From Pedobacter sp. ISL-64 (lineage in GTDB: Bacteria; Bacteroidota; Bacteroidia; Sphingobacteriales; Sphingobacteriaceae): a DNA stretch of 64,000 nt. Where the stretch lies: the NCBI RefSeq assembly GCF_018613605.1, contig NZ_JAGGPU010000020.1:263626-327625 (forward strand), read 5' to 3'. This document shows positions 42,500 to 51,647 of the stretch, piece by piece. Within the stretch, counting starts at the first letter, position 1. Every line of letters begins with the position of its first letter. The position numbers were made by a program, and so were the translations under genes. A model generated the notes under the pieces. It was not told the origin of the DNA, ran no database searches, and saw only the letters and a list, made by a program, of their open reading frames with translations.

Positions 42500-45400
42500 T
42501 TATTTGAATTTAAAATTAAAATTAACCCCAAATGTACGTGTTGCAGGCAATGAAGCCCCTTCTATCCCGGCATAACCCAATGTTGGCGAGAACTGCGACT
42601 CAGGATCTATATTTTTAGTGTATTTAAGCAAAGTAAACAGGTTCCGCGCGACCATATCTATCCCTATACTACCAAAAGGTGTTCTTTTTAAAAAACGTTC
42701 GCTAAAAGAATAACCTAATGTGGCCTGCCTCAGCTTGATAAAACTGCCATTGAGTACTGATAATGCAGAAATATTGGTAGCCAGTTCAGGGTAATAGGCA
42801 TAAGCCGGAACATTAATCGTGTTCTTCTGCCCATTTTCTAACACGCCATCGGCCACAATCCCTGTCTCCCTACCCACTAAAGTTGCCTTATTTAAGCCAA
42901 GCACATAACTGTAATATTCTGTTGCTGATAGGATTTTATTGCCAAAGCGATAATCGATCAAAAAGGAAAAACTAAACTGTTTATAGCTAAAACTGTTGGT
43001 TATCCCTCCATATAGCGTAGGCATGGTGCCACCCATAGGAATAAAATTACCCCGCTTAGGTATGCCATCCGATCCGATAATGATGTTTCCATTAGCATCC
43101 CGCAGATAATCGTAGGCCATAATCTGCGTAATCGGTTTACCAACCACCAGCGCAGTATTGGCATTTAATGGCCGATAGGTACCTGTCAGGGTATAATTAC
43201 TGTTACCATCGATAGAAAGCAGGGTATTCTTTACCTTGGTCATGTTAAAGTTGATCTGCCATTTGCCCGTTGTTGTAAGCAAGGGCGTATAGCCTAAAGC
43301 CAGTTCTATCCCTGTATTCCGGGTTTCACCAAGATTGACATAGGCGGAGGTAAAGCCTGTGGTAACTGATTGTTTTGCATTAATAATTTCGTTGTGGGTA
43401 ATGCGGTTGAAATAGGTAAAATCGACATCCAAACGGCTATTGAAAAATTTAAGGTCGAGGCCTGCCTCTATTTCTTTTAGGGTAAACGGTTTTAAATTGT
43501 AATTGGGTAAATCTCCTGAAAAACCACCTACAGGCACGCCGTTTACCTGATTATCTACGGTATAATAGATTTGCGTGGTGTACGGGACAATCGGCTCTCC
43601 ACTGGTTTTGGCAAAATCCAACCGCAATTTACCAAAATCGAGGCCCTTTAATCTCAGCAGATCTGAAAAAATAAAACTGCCTGATACGCCGGGTACAAAT
43701 ATGCCCCGGTTGTTAGCAGGCAATGTAGAATAGATATCGTAACGCCCGGTAACGGAGAAGTTAAGATAACGCTGATAGCTAAGATCGGCAGTGTAATAAG
43801 CCGATTCGGTTACAATTCTGGATATGGCCAATGTTTTGGTACTGGTAATCAGATTTTCTGGCACATACAGATATGGCACTTTAAACTGCGATCCTTTCAG
43901 TTTTTCGGTATTGCCCTTTCTTTCGCGATAATTTGCGCCCATTGAAAACTCGAGGTTCAATTTATCGCTCAGGTTTCTGGTTGCACTAAACAAAATATCG
44001 CTATTGAGCTCTGAAGTATGGTTTTGATCATAGGCATTTATACCGCCCTGCCTGTTAATTGAAAATGCAGTCCCTGTAGGTAAAATACTCACCACTTCAT
44101 CTTTACTCGAATCGTAGCCAATTCTGCCCTGCAGTGATGCCCAGCTGGCCAACTTATATTTTAATACGGCTGATGTGATATAACGGTTTCTATTGGCATA
44201 ATCGGCCTGTTTGTTCATTAAAAAATAAGGATTGGTTTTATATTCATCCGCATTCCACCGCGTTTCAAAACCTGTTTCAGTATCAAAACCAGGGGCTAAG
44301 ATCGATTGATCTAAACTGGTGGCTAAAGCTGAAATCCCATAATTTGCATTTAAAGGGCCATCACTGAGGTAACTTTTATTTTTGTTCCTCTCGTAAATGT
44401 AATTACCGGTAAAGCTCAGCGATATTTTAGAACTTAGCGCTACTGTACCATAAAAATTCAGCGTTTTACGGTTTAGGGATCCATCGCTTAAAACAGAGTT
44501 GTAATCTAAATTAGAAACCGAAACACGATAGTTGTTATTGGTATTTCCACCAACCAGCGATAGTGTATTAATAAAGGCCGGAGCGGTGCGGTAAAAAGTC
44601 TGGATGTTATTTTTAACGGGAGCATAAGGGCGCATAGAGCCATCTACCTGAGGACTTAATTTACCGTCCATAAGTTCTCCCCAGCTCAACAAACCCGTGG
44701 TAATTGCATTGTACAGATCGGCAGGACGTTTATTTTGTGTACCCTGACCGTATAAATATTGAAAATCGGTAGAATTAACCGGCACATCGAAGGCCAGGTT
44801 TGCATTGTACTCCAGCCTTGGTCCGGTATTTTCTCCACCGCTTTTCAGGTTGATGAGGATTACACCATTTGCAGCCCTGGCGCCATATAAAGCCGAAGCA
44901 GCAGAACCTTTCAATATCGTAATGGTTTCAATATCATCTGGGTTGATGTTACTAATGCCATCGCCATAATCGGCCCCGCCATATTCATTTGCACTTCCAC
45001 GAATGCTGTTATCAATGGGGACACCATTTACGATAAATAACGGAGAGGCAGCTGTCATACTGGAAACACCACGGATGAGTATGCGTGCCGCAGATCCCGG
45101 ACCACCATTTACGCCGGTAATGTTAAGTCCCGCTACCCTACCCTGTAGCGCCATAATCATATTACTTTCTCTTGCCTTGGTGATTGAAGAACCTTTAATG
45201 GTAGTTAAGGCATAGCCAACTTTATGATTATCTTTTTCGATACCCAAAGCCGTAATTACAACCTCTTTTAAAAAACGGACACTATCAGAATCCATTTTTC
45301 CTTCGGCATTTTTTCTGATTACGATTAAATTATTCGGCAAAAGAGAATAGGTATAATCACTATTGCGCAGCAATTGATCGATCACCTTTATGGCCTCCTC

Positions 45401-45601
45401 TTCTTCTACCTTGATTGATACCTGATGTTTAGGAATTTTAGATTCACTATAGGCGAAATGATAAACAGTTTGTTGTTGTATAGCTTCTACAACCTGCTCA
45501 AAATTTGCTCCGTTAAAATTTAAGGTTACTTTAGTTTGCGCATTGGCACATAGCGGAAAAATCAATCCAATTAACAATATGATTCTCTGCGCACAATTCA
45601 T
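42500..45601 (-). CDS. SusC/RagA-type TonB-dependent transporter with STN signalling domain (locus A)
   Basis: A 1,033-residue outer-membrane transporter. After a signal peptide comes an STN domain (about 25-98, VTLNFNGANFEQVVEAIQQQ), which contacts the anti-sigma FecR in the periplasm. It is followed directly by the plug (about 108-230: VVITALGIEKD, LQGRVAGLNITG, IRGVSS, LFIVNGVPID, VILINLKSGG) and the 22-strand barrel ending ATRTFGVNFNFKFK. The CarboxypepD_reg (beta-sandwich) domain that usually lies between STN and plug is missing. It forms a classic sigma-FecR-SusC-SusD cassette with its neighbours, so it should both import and sense the substrate. Confidence 0.94.
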   Translation of the reverse strand: MNCAQRIILLIGLIFPLCANAQTKVTLNFNGANFEQVVEAIQQQTVYHFAYSESKIPKHQVSIKVEEEEAIKVIDQLLRNSDYTYSLLPNNLIVIRKNAEGKMDSDSVRFLKEVVITALGIEKDNHKVGYALTTIKGSSITKARESNMIMALQGRVAGLNITGVNGGPGSAARILIRGVSSMTAASPLFIVNGVPIDNSIRGSANEYGGADYGDGISNINPDDIETITILKGSAASALYGARAANGVILINLKSGGENTGPRLEYNANLAFDVPVNSTDFQYLYGQGTQNKRPADLYNAITTGLLSWGELMDGKLSPQVDGSMRPYAPVKNNIQTFYRTAPAFINTLSLVGGNTNNNYRVSVSNLDYNSVLSDGSLNRKTLNFYGTVALSSKISLSFTGNYIYERNKNKSYLSDGPLNANYGISALATSLDQSILAPGFDTETGFETRWNADEYKTNPYFLMNKQADYANRNRYITSAVLKYKLASWASLQGRIGYDSSKDEVVSILPTGTAFSINRQGGINAYDQNHTSELNSDILFSATRNLSDKLNLEFSMGANYRERKGNTEKLKGSQFKVPYLYVPENLITSTKTLAISRIVTESAYYTADLSYQRYLNFSVTGRYDIYSTLPANNRGIFVPGVSGSFIFSDLLRLKGLDFGKLRLDFAKTSGEPIVPYTTQIYYTVDNQVNGVPVGGFSGDLPNYNLKPFTLKEIEAGLDLKFFNSRLDVDFTYFNRITHNEIINAKQSVTTGFTSAYVNLGETRNTGIELALGYTPLLTTTGKWQINFNMTKVKNTLLSIDGNSNYTLTGTYRPLNANTALVVGKPITQIMAYDYLRDANGNIIIGSDGIPKRGNFIPMGGTMPTLYGGITNSFSYKQFSFSFLIDYRFGNKILSATEYYSYVLGLNKATLVGRETGIVADGVLENGQKNTINVPAYAYYPELATNISALSVLNGSFIKLRQATLGYSFSERFLKRTPFGSIGIDMVARNLFTLLKYTKNIDPESQFSPTLGYAGIEGASLPATRTFGVNFNFKFK

Positions 45602-45633
45602 GGCTACAAATATACATTGCTTAACTGTTTGTC

Positions 45634-46647
45634 CTAACGGTAGATATAGACATTTTTCCCCTTTATCGAATAATTGAAATTTTCGATCAGTTTTAGCACA
45701 TTTAAAGCTTCGGCAATGGTTTCTTTATCTACATGTCCGGTAAATTTCACCGTTTTAAGATCAGCTTCTTTAAAGGTTATTTTAACATCGTACCATCGCT
45801 CAAAAAGCCTGGCAATTTCATCAAAACGATTGTTTTTATAGATGAGTTCGTGGTTTGTCCATGCGGTTTCCATTACTTTGTCGGTCCCTGTTCCACTAAA
45901 ATGGGTGAGCTGGCTCATGCTTGCCTTACCACCTGCCAAAGTAAACTTATCGTTTGGCTTTAGGACAAAAGTTTGCTTGGTATTATTTTTAAGCGAGATA
46001 GCAACGCTTCCCCTGATTAAGGTAGTTTCGGTAAAAACATCATTCTGGTAAGCTTTAACATCGAATGCAGTACCCAGTACTTTTACAGCCAATTGCTCGG
46101 TGTGTACAATAAAAGGGTGTTTAGGATCTTTTTTAACATCAAAAAATGCCTCGCCAGATAAGTAAACATCCCTGGTATCTGCAGTAAAATGATCAGGGTA
46201 TTTTAAGCTGCTTCCCGAATTCATTTTCACGGTAGAGCCATCGGCCAGTACAATGGTTTTAATTTCCGTTGCCTTGGTTTGCGCTTGTTTCAAAGCCTGC
46301 TGATCCGTTTTATTGAAGAAAATAGCTTCTCTGTTATACACCAAAATGCCAGCCAAAACAATTGCTACAACAGCAGCAATTTTTAGCCAAACACTGTAAC
46401 CTTTGTTTTTGGTAACCTTTAAACGGGGTTCATCGGGAATCTGGATCTGACCCCTGATCCGATCAAAAACAACATCGATATTTTCTTCCTCAGCTGTTTC
46501 AGATTCAAAATAAGTTTGTAGCTGTTTATATTCTGTTCTAAGCGCTTCGTTATCGGCTAAAATCGATTTCAGTTCAACAGATTCATCCGGTGAAATTTCA
46601 CCGGCCAATTGTTTTCCAAGCAATTCTGTAAATCTTTGATCTGTCAT
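45634..46647 (-). CDS. FecR family anti-sigma factor
   Basis: A 337-residue inner-membrane regulator. The cytoplasmic N-terminus (about 1-82, FTELLGKQLAGEISPDESVELKSIL) would hold the ECF sigma factor; a membrane helix lies at about 86-104 (WLKIAAVVAIVLAGILVYN); the periplasmic FecR domain follows with VLADGSTVKMNSGSSLKYPD and DVYLSGEAFFDVKKDPKHPFIVHTEQLAVKVLGTAFDVKAY, and a C-terminal STN-like or secretin-like segment (FDEIARLFERWYDVKITF). It is encoded between the sigma gene and the STN-bearing susC. One TGTAGGCAATTT site lies just upstream. Confidence 0.94.
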   Translation of the reverse strand: MTDQRFTELLGKQLAGEISPDESVELKSILADNEALRTEYKQLQTYFESETAEEENIDVVFDRIRGQIQIPDEPRLKVTKNKGYSVWLKIAAVVAIVLAGILVYNREAIFFNKTDQQALKQAQTKATEIKTIVLADGSTVKMNSGSSLKYPDHFTADTRDVYLSGEAFFDVKKDPKHPFIVHTEQLAVKVLGTAFDVKAYQNDVFTETTLIRGSVAISLKNNTKQTFVLKPNDKFTLAGGKASMSQLTHFSGTGTDKVMETAWTNHELIYKNNRFDEIARLFERWYDVKITFKEADLKTVKFTGHVDKETIAEALNVLKLIENFNYSIKGKNVYIYR

Positions 46648-46659
46648 TTTTTTCCCGCC

Positions 46660-46698
46660 CTTTATGATATGTTCCTTTTTCTGTTAAAATTGCCTACA
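46660..46698 (-). promoter_or_regulatory. TGTAGGCAATTT site 1, upstream of fecR-susC-susD
   Basis: On the minus strand TGTAGGCAATTT occupies 46698-46687, overlapping the sigma stop codon, and is followed by TAACAGAAAAAGGA. It points toward fecR, whose ATG is about 40 bases further on. Candidate -35 region (GGCAA) of the local ECF sigma factor. Confidence 0.55.
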
Positions 46699-47335
46699 AA
46701 AAATAAAAAAAAGATAAAGTACCCGCTAAGATAATCAGGGAGATCAGTTTTCCAAGTTTTTTTTCACCTGGTCCTTTGTCTTGTAAGGGCTGTAATATTA
46801 AGCGGAGTTTTGCAATGGCCCTGAACAATTGGGTCTGCACCGTTCGGGGCGAAATGTTCAGCAACTCTGCCACTTCTTTATATTTCATGCCACTTTCTTT
46901 AACCAACCTAAAAACCGTGGCTGCCTGAGGTGCCAAACCAGCAATGGCAAAATCAAGTTGCCGGTGCAGTTCTTTGGTTTCCAAAATATACTCCGGCGTT
47001 TGTGCTGTTACCGAAATATCCTCTTCTGCATCAACTAAATCGATAAACGTAATTGAAGAATTTTTTTTAAGGTATTTGAGTGATTGATTTTTTACTGCGA
47101 TAAAAAAATAACTTTCGGGATTTAGTACGTGGGTACTTGTTGCGCGGTTTTCCCAGCATTTAACAAATACCTCCGTAACCAGGTCTTCTGCCGCCTGTTT
47201 ATCAACCACATAGTAAATAGAAAATTTGATCAACCTACTGTATAGAAAGCGATAAAGTTGCTCGAAAGATTTTATGTCATCCTCAAGGCAAATCTTATTC
47301 CATAAAACGACTAGATCTGGCTTAGCTGCTTTCAA
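46694..47335 (-). CDS. ECF RNA polymerase sigma factor of the PUL, with hydrophobic tail
   Basis: A 213-residue sigma factor. Region 2 is in FEQLYRFLYSRLIKFSIYYVVDKQAAEDLVTEVFVKCWENRA, region 4 in APQAATVFRLVKESGMKYKEVAELLNISPRTVQTQLFRAI. The start is a TTG at 47335; no in-frame ATG is near, and a TACATTTG box lies 20 bases upstream. The last residues (LISLIILAGTLSFFYFL) are strongly hydrophobic and could anchor it to the membrane. FecR, SusC and SusD genes follow. The housekeeping box suggests constant expression, held in check by FecR until the transporter signals. Confidence 0.92.
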   Translation of the reverse strand: MKAAKPDLVVLWNKICLEDDIKSFEQLYRFLYSRLIKFSIYYVVDKQAAEDLVTEVFVKCWENRATSTHVLNPESYFFIAVKNQSLKYLKKNSSITFIDLVDAEEDISVTAQTPEYILETKELHRQLDFAIAGLAPQAATVFRLVKESGMKYKEVAELLNISPRTVQTQLFRAIAKLRLILQPLQDKGPGEKKLGKLISLIILAGTLSFFYFL

Positions 47336-47354
47336 CTTGGTTAGTTTGGTGAAT

Positions 47355-47362
47355 CAAATGTA
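47355..47362 (-). promoter_or_regulatory. TAnnTTTG promoter box of the PUL sigma gene
   Basis: The minus strand reads TACATTTG, 19 bases before the TTG start at 47335. Confidence 0.65.
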
Positions 47363-47399
47363 CGGTAATAAAAAATATTTCATAAAAAAATCTTCCTAC

Positions 47400-47428
47400 T
47401 GTAGGCAATTTAACAAAAAAAGGACTCT
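47400..47428 (+). promoter_or_regulatory. TGTAGGCAATTT site 2, upstream of the ROK gene
   Basis: TGTAGGCAATTT at 47400-47411, then AACAAAAAAAGGA and CTCTT. It faces the ROK gene 57 bases downstream of the candidate -10 and is almost the same as site 1 over about 27 bases. Confidence 0.58.
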
Positions 47429-47484
47429 TCATTCGGTGCCTTAATAAGGTGCAGCTATTTATAGATCTATTGAAGCAGAAAACA

Positions 47485-48381
47485 ATGAATAAAAACAAAT
47501 ATGTGATGGGCATTGATATCGGGGGTTCGCACATTACAGCTGCAGTACTCGATATGCAGCAGCGGAACATTCTTAAAAATTCCTACACGCGCGAGCGGGT
47601 TGACTCGCACGGCTCAACAGAACAGATTATCCACACCTGGTGCAGTGCAATTAAAGCAGCTTATAAAAAGGTAGATATCCAAATTGGCAGTTTGGGTATT
47701 GCCATGCCAGGCCCTTTCGATTATGACAATGGTATCTCTTATATCGCAGGCAATGATAAATATGCCGCTTTTTATGGACTAAACGTAAAAGACATGCTGG
47801 CCAGTGAACTTCAGATTGGTGGGGATCAGATTTTGATGAGTAACGATGCTGCTTGTTTTTTGGCTGGAGAAGTGTTTGCAGGTGAGGCAGGTGTCTATCA
47901 GCACCTGATTGGCATTACACTGGGAACAGGTTTAGGAAGTGCGGTTTACAATCAGGGAAAAATTGACGATGCCAATTTATGGTGTGCTCCTTTTTTAGAT
48001 GGCATAACAGAAGATTATCTTTCTACACGATGGTTTTTAAAACGTTATTACGAACTCACAGGATTTAATATTCTAAATGTTAGAGAATTGGCCAAACTTT
48101 ACGACGATAACCAAACCGTACGGAAAATATTTGCTGAGTTTAGCCACAACCTTGGGCTTTTCCTCAAAAAATCCCAACAGGATAATGCTGCTGAAGCCAT
48201 TGTAATTGGTGGTAATATTGCCAACGCCTCCAACCGTTTTATTCCCGGTGTGGTTAAATATCTCCATTCGCAGGGCATCACTTCTCCAATACATATTTCG
48301 AAATTGAATGAAGATGCGGCCTTGATTGGAGCTGCGGGTTGCTGGGCTACGCAGACATTTAAAACGATCGAAAAAATCTAA
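47485..48381 (+). CDS. ROK family sugar kinase
   Basis: A 298-residue cytoplasmic ROK protein. ATG 47485 places the ATP-binding motif VMGIDIGGSHITAAVLD at the N-terminus; the GTG at 47449 would lie just behind the candidate promoter. Other motifs: LGIAMPGPFDY, ILMSNDAACFLAGE, LIGITLGTGLGSAVYNQGK and AIVIGGNIANA. The CxCGxxGCxE zinc motif of classic ROK kinases is absent (the stretch after GLGSAV is unlike it). No DNA-binding domain, so a kinase rather than a repressor. Next to an EndoH-like gene it probably phosphorylates a monosaccharide from N-glycans such as mannose, glucose or GlcNAc (inference). Confidence 0.88.
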   Translation: MNKNKYVMGIDIGGSHITAAVLDMQQRNILKNSYTRERVDSHGSTEQIIHTWCSAIKAAYKKVDIQIGSLGIAMPGPFDYDNGISYIAGNDKYAAFYGLNVKDMLASELQIGGDQILMSNDAACFLAGEVFAGEAGVYQHLIGITLGTGLGSAVYNQGKIDDANLWCAPFLDGITEDYLSTRWFLKRYYELTGFNILNVRELAKLYDDNQTVRKIFAEFSHNLGLFLKKSQQDNAAEAIVIGGNIANASNRFIPGVVKYLHSQGITSPIHISKLNEDAALIGAAGCWATQTFKTIEKI

Positions 48382-48413
48382 CAAAAAATATTTAAAAAAT
48401 AATTCAATTCCCT

Positions 48414-48447
48414 TGTAGGCAATTTGTATAAGCAAAATGCTCTTAAC
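48414..48447 (+). promoter_or_regulatory. TGTAGGCAATTT site 3, upstream of the second susC
   Basis: TGTAGGCAATTT at 48414-48425, then GTATAAGCAAAATG and CTCTT. It lies about 75 bases upstream of the susC start and matches site 2 at both ends with one base difference in spacing. Confidence 0.58.
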
Positions 48448-48519
48448 TATAAAACCGGAGGGATGGAAATCCTGAAGGCGGCAAACAATTAACCAAATAC
48501 TTATTCAAAATTATTCATA

Positions 48520-51500
48520 ATGAATATGAAAAAATCTTTACAGCTCACCTGTTTATTGCTCTATGCATCCACAGGTTTGTATGCAGCTGCACCAATCGAT
48601 CATTTTAATCGTGCAGTTTCTTTCCATGCTGTTTATCAGGATGTGATTAAAGGAACCGTAAAAGACGAAACAGGCGCTACCTTACCGGGTGTAACCATTA
48701 CTATAAAAGGCGCACAGGGCGGCACACAAACCAATACTTCAGGCCAATATAGCATAACGGCTAAAACGGGCGATGTTTTGGTGTTCTCGTTTATCGGCTA
48801 CCAGAGCAAAGAAGCTACTGTAGGTACGCAAACTACCATTGATATAACTTTAACCCCTGACTCTAAAAACCTTGAAACCGTAGTGGTAACAGCACTAGGA
48901 GTAAAAAGATCAGAGAAATCTTTGACTTATACCACCCAACAAGTATCGGGAGAGGAATTGAATAAAGTAAAAAGTCCTAACCTGGTAAATTCGTTAAATG
49001 GTAAAGTTGCCGGAATGACGATTAGTCCGAGTTCTTCGGGTGTTGGAGGTTCGGCCAAAGTAATATTAAGGGGTAGCCGTTCGGTGAGCGGGAACAACCA
49101 GCCCTTATATGTAATTGACGGCGTACCAATCAGCAATAATGGTAACGCCAATGCACAGCAGAATAGTGTTTTTGGTGGCGGTCAGGATGGTGGCGATGGT
49201 ATATCGAACTTAAACCCCGATGATATCGAAAGTTTAACCGTGCTGGAAGGCGCATCCGCTGCAGCCCTTTATGGTAGCCAGGCACAGAATGGTGTTATCT
49301 TAATCACAACCAAACAAGGCAAAGCCGGCAAAACACAGATCGGTTTTTCGTCGAGTTTAACTTTTGATAAAATTGCATACAAACCCGAATTTCAAAACAG
49401 TTATGGCCCTGCATCTACCGCAACCAGAGACAGCTGGGGACCAGCAATTAACAACACTACTGATAACCTCGATCAGTTTTTCCAAACCGGGACAAATGCG
49501 ACCAATTCGATCAATTTTTCTGGCGGATCGGAAATTGCCCAAACTTATTTTTCTTATGCCAATACTTATGCAAGTGGTATACAGGAAGGCAACAAGTTAA
49601 ACAGACATAATATTAACCTGCGCGAAACAGCCAAGTTTTTAAACAACAAATTAACAGTTGATGGAAATGTAAGTTACATTAACCAACGTATAAACAATAG
49701 TCCATCAATTGGATTATACAACAACCCGTTGGTTGGTCTCTATCTTTTTCCAAGAGGAGTTGATATTACACCGTACAAAGACAATTATTTGTTATCAGGA
49801 AATGTAGGTACTGCGCGCCAGAACTGGTTAGGTGGTTCTGCAGATATTAACCAGAACCCATGGTTTTTAACCAACCTTAATCCGAATACCGCTATCAGAA
49901 ACCGCTTTTTATTAAGTGGAAATGTTAAATATGAGTTTACGCCATGGTTAAATCTTCAGGTAAGGGGAAATATAGACCGTACTACAGATGATTTCGAAAA
50001 CAGACGTTATTCTGGCATAAACGGAAACTTTAACTCAAACGGTAGAGGATACTTATCTCAGAATACTCAAACTTACATTCAGAAATATGCCGATGCGATA
50101 TTAAACGTTACGGTGCCGATGAAAGATTCTGACTTTAAAATTAATGGATTAATTGGCGGTAGCATTAACGATCAGAAAACGACGGGCTTATCTTTAGCAG
50201 GCGATTTGAGTGCAGTTGATTTATTTACAGCAAATAATACCATTGTGGCAACAGCAGGCACCTATACCTCTGATGTATTGAACACCACAAAAGCAAATGA
50301 TGCTTTCCACAGCCAATTGCAAGCCGTATTTGCAAACGCGAACTTATCCTATAAAGATTGGGCATTTTTAACTTTAACAGGTAGAAACGACTGGTCTTCA
50401 AACCTGTCATTCACCCCAAATGTTTCTTATTTTTATCCATCCGTAGGTTTGTCATTCATCGTATCGCAAATGGTTAAATTGCCAGAGGCGATTACTTATG
50501 CCAAAATAAGAGGTACTTATGCAGAAGTCGGTAACACCGTGCCAGCATACTTAACCTTTATCCAAAATACTTTGGGTAATGGTGGTGCACTTACCATCAA
50601 CACCAACAGGGCATTTGCTGAGTTAAAACCAGAGAGAACAAAATCTTTCGAGATTGGTACTGATATGCGTTTTCTAGCCAACCGTTTAAATTTTAGCTTT
50701 ACCTATTATAAAACAAACACCAAAAACCAATACATTCCTGTTAAGCCAGCTCCTTCTGGACTTGTTGCAACAGGCTACTTAAATGCAGGTGATGTTCAAA
50801 ATCAGGGCATACAATTTACTTTAGGGGCTGATGTATTAAAAGGCGATGGCCTTAACTGGAATACATCCATTAACGGATCGTTGAACAGAAACAAAATTAT
50901 TGATGTAGCGGCGGCGCAAGGTTTAAATTCGATCGATTTAACAGGTGGCGGAAACAATGCATATATCTCGCGTATAGCTGCAGGAGGATCTTATGGTGAT
51001 ATTTATGGCTACACCTTACAAAGAGATGCAAATGGCCGTATCATACTAAATGGTGATGGAACTGCTGCAAACCCATACTTTCCGGTTAAAAGTGCAGATT
51101 ATAGCCTAATTGCAAATGCAAACCCTAAATTTCAGTTGGGTTGGAACAACAGTTTCAATTACAAAGATTTTAGCTTAAGCTTCCTAGTAGATGGTAAGTT
51201 TGGGGGCAAGGTACTTTCGCTAACCGAAGCATTAATGGACCAGGCAGGAGCTTCAAAAGCATCGGGTGATGCAAGAGCGCAGGGCGGTGTTAAAATTGAT
51301 GGTGTAGATGCCAGCGGAAAAGCAGTTTCGGCGACCATTAACCCACAAAGCTATTATTCTTTCTTAGGTGACAGAAACGGTGTAACTGGCGAGTATGTGT
51401 ATAGCGCTACTGTGGTGCGCCTGCGCGAAGCTTCAATAGGTTATAATTTACCTTTAAAAGGAACATTTAAAAGCATGCGCCTCTCATTAATTGGTAGGAA

Positions 51501-51636
51501 CCTCTTCTATTTCTATAAAAAAGCACCTTACGACCCGGAGGTTACCATGTCTACCGGTAACGGCTTATCAGGAATAGATGTTTTTAACCAACCGGTTACC
51601 AGAAGCTTTGGTTTTAACCTTAATGTTTTATTTTAA
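48520..51636 (+). CDS. SusC/RagA-type TonB-dependent transporter (locus B)
   Basis: A 1,038-residue outer-membrane transporter. A signal peptide (SLQLTCLLLYASTGLYA) is followed by a CarboxypepD_reg-like domain (about 43-112, IKGTVKDETGATLPGVTITIKG, FSFIGYQSKEATVG), the plug (about 122-260: VVVTALGVKRSEKSLTYTTQQV, LNGKVAGMTI, VILRGSRSVSGNNQPLYVIDGVPISN, LEGASAAALYGSQAQNGVILITT) and a barrel ending VTRSFGFNLNVLF. It has no STN domain, so it should transport without signalling. Start ATG 48520; ATG 48526 is equally possible. It is paired with the SusD gene 11 bases downstream. Confidence 0.95.
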   Translation: MNMKKSLQLTCLLLYASTGLYAAAPIDHFNRAVSFHAVYQDVIKGTVKDETGATLPGVTITIKGAQGGTQTNTSGQYSITAKTGDVLVFSFIGYQSKEATVGTQTTIDITLTPDSKNLETVVVTALGVKRSEKSLTYTTQQVSGEELNKVKSPNLVNSLNGKVAGMTISPSSSGVGGSAKVILRGSRSVSGNNQPLYVIDGVPISNNGNANAQQNSVFGGGQDGGDGISNLNPDDIESLTVLEGASAAALYGSQAQNGVILITTKQGKAGKTQIGFSSSLTFDKIAYKPEFQNSYGPASTATRDSWGPAINNTTDNLDQFFQTGTNATNSINFSGGSEIAQTYFSYANTYASGIQEGNKLNRHNINLRETAKFLNNKLTVDGNVSYINQRINNSPSIGLYNNPLVGLYLFPRGVDITPYKDNYLLSGNVGTARQNWLGGSADINQNPWFLTNLNPNTAIRNRFLLSGNVKYEFTPWLNLQVRGNIDRTTDDFENRRYSGINGNFNSNGRGYLSQNTQTYIQKYADAILNVTVPMKDSDFKINGLIGGSINDQKTTGLSLAGDLSAVDLFTANNTIVATAGTYTSDVLNTTKANDAFHSQLQAVFANANLSYKDWAFLTLTGRNDWSSNLSFTPNVSYFYPSVGLSFIVSQMVKLPEAITYAKIRGTYAEVGNTVPAYLTFIQNTLGNGGALTINTNRAFAELKPERTKSFEIGTDMRFLANRLNFSFTYYKTNTKNQYIPVKPAPSGLVATGYLNAGDVQNQGIQFTLGADVLKGDGLNWNTSINGSLNRNKIIDVAAAQGLNSIDLTGGGNNAYISRIAAGGSYGDIYGYTLQRDANGRIILNGDGTAANPYFPVKSADYSLIANANPKFQLGWNNSFNYKDFSLSFLVDGKFGGKVLSLTEALMDQAGASKASGDARAQGGVKIDGVDASGKAVSATINPQSYYSFLGDRNGVTGEYVYSATVVRLREASIGYNLPLKGTFKSMRLSLIGRNLFYFYKKAPYDPEVTMSTGNGLSGIDVFNQPVTRSFGFNLNVLF

Positions 51637-51647
51637 TCCGAACAAAC

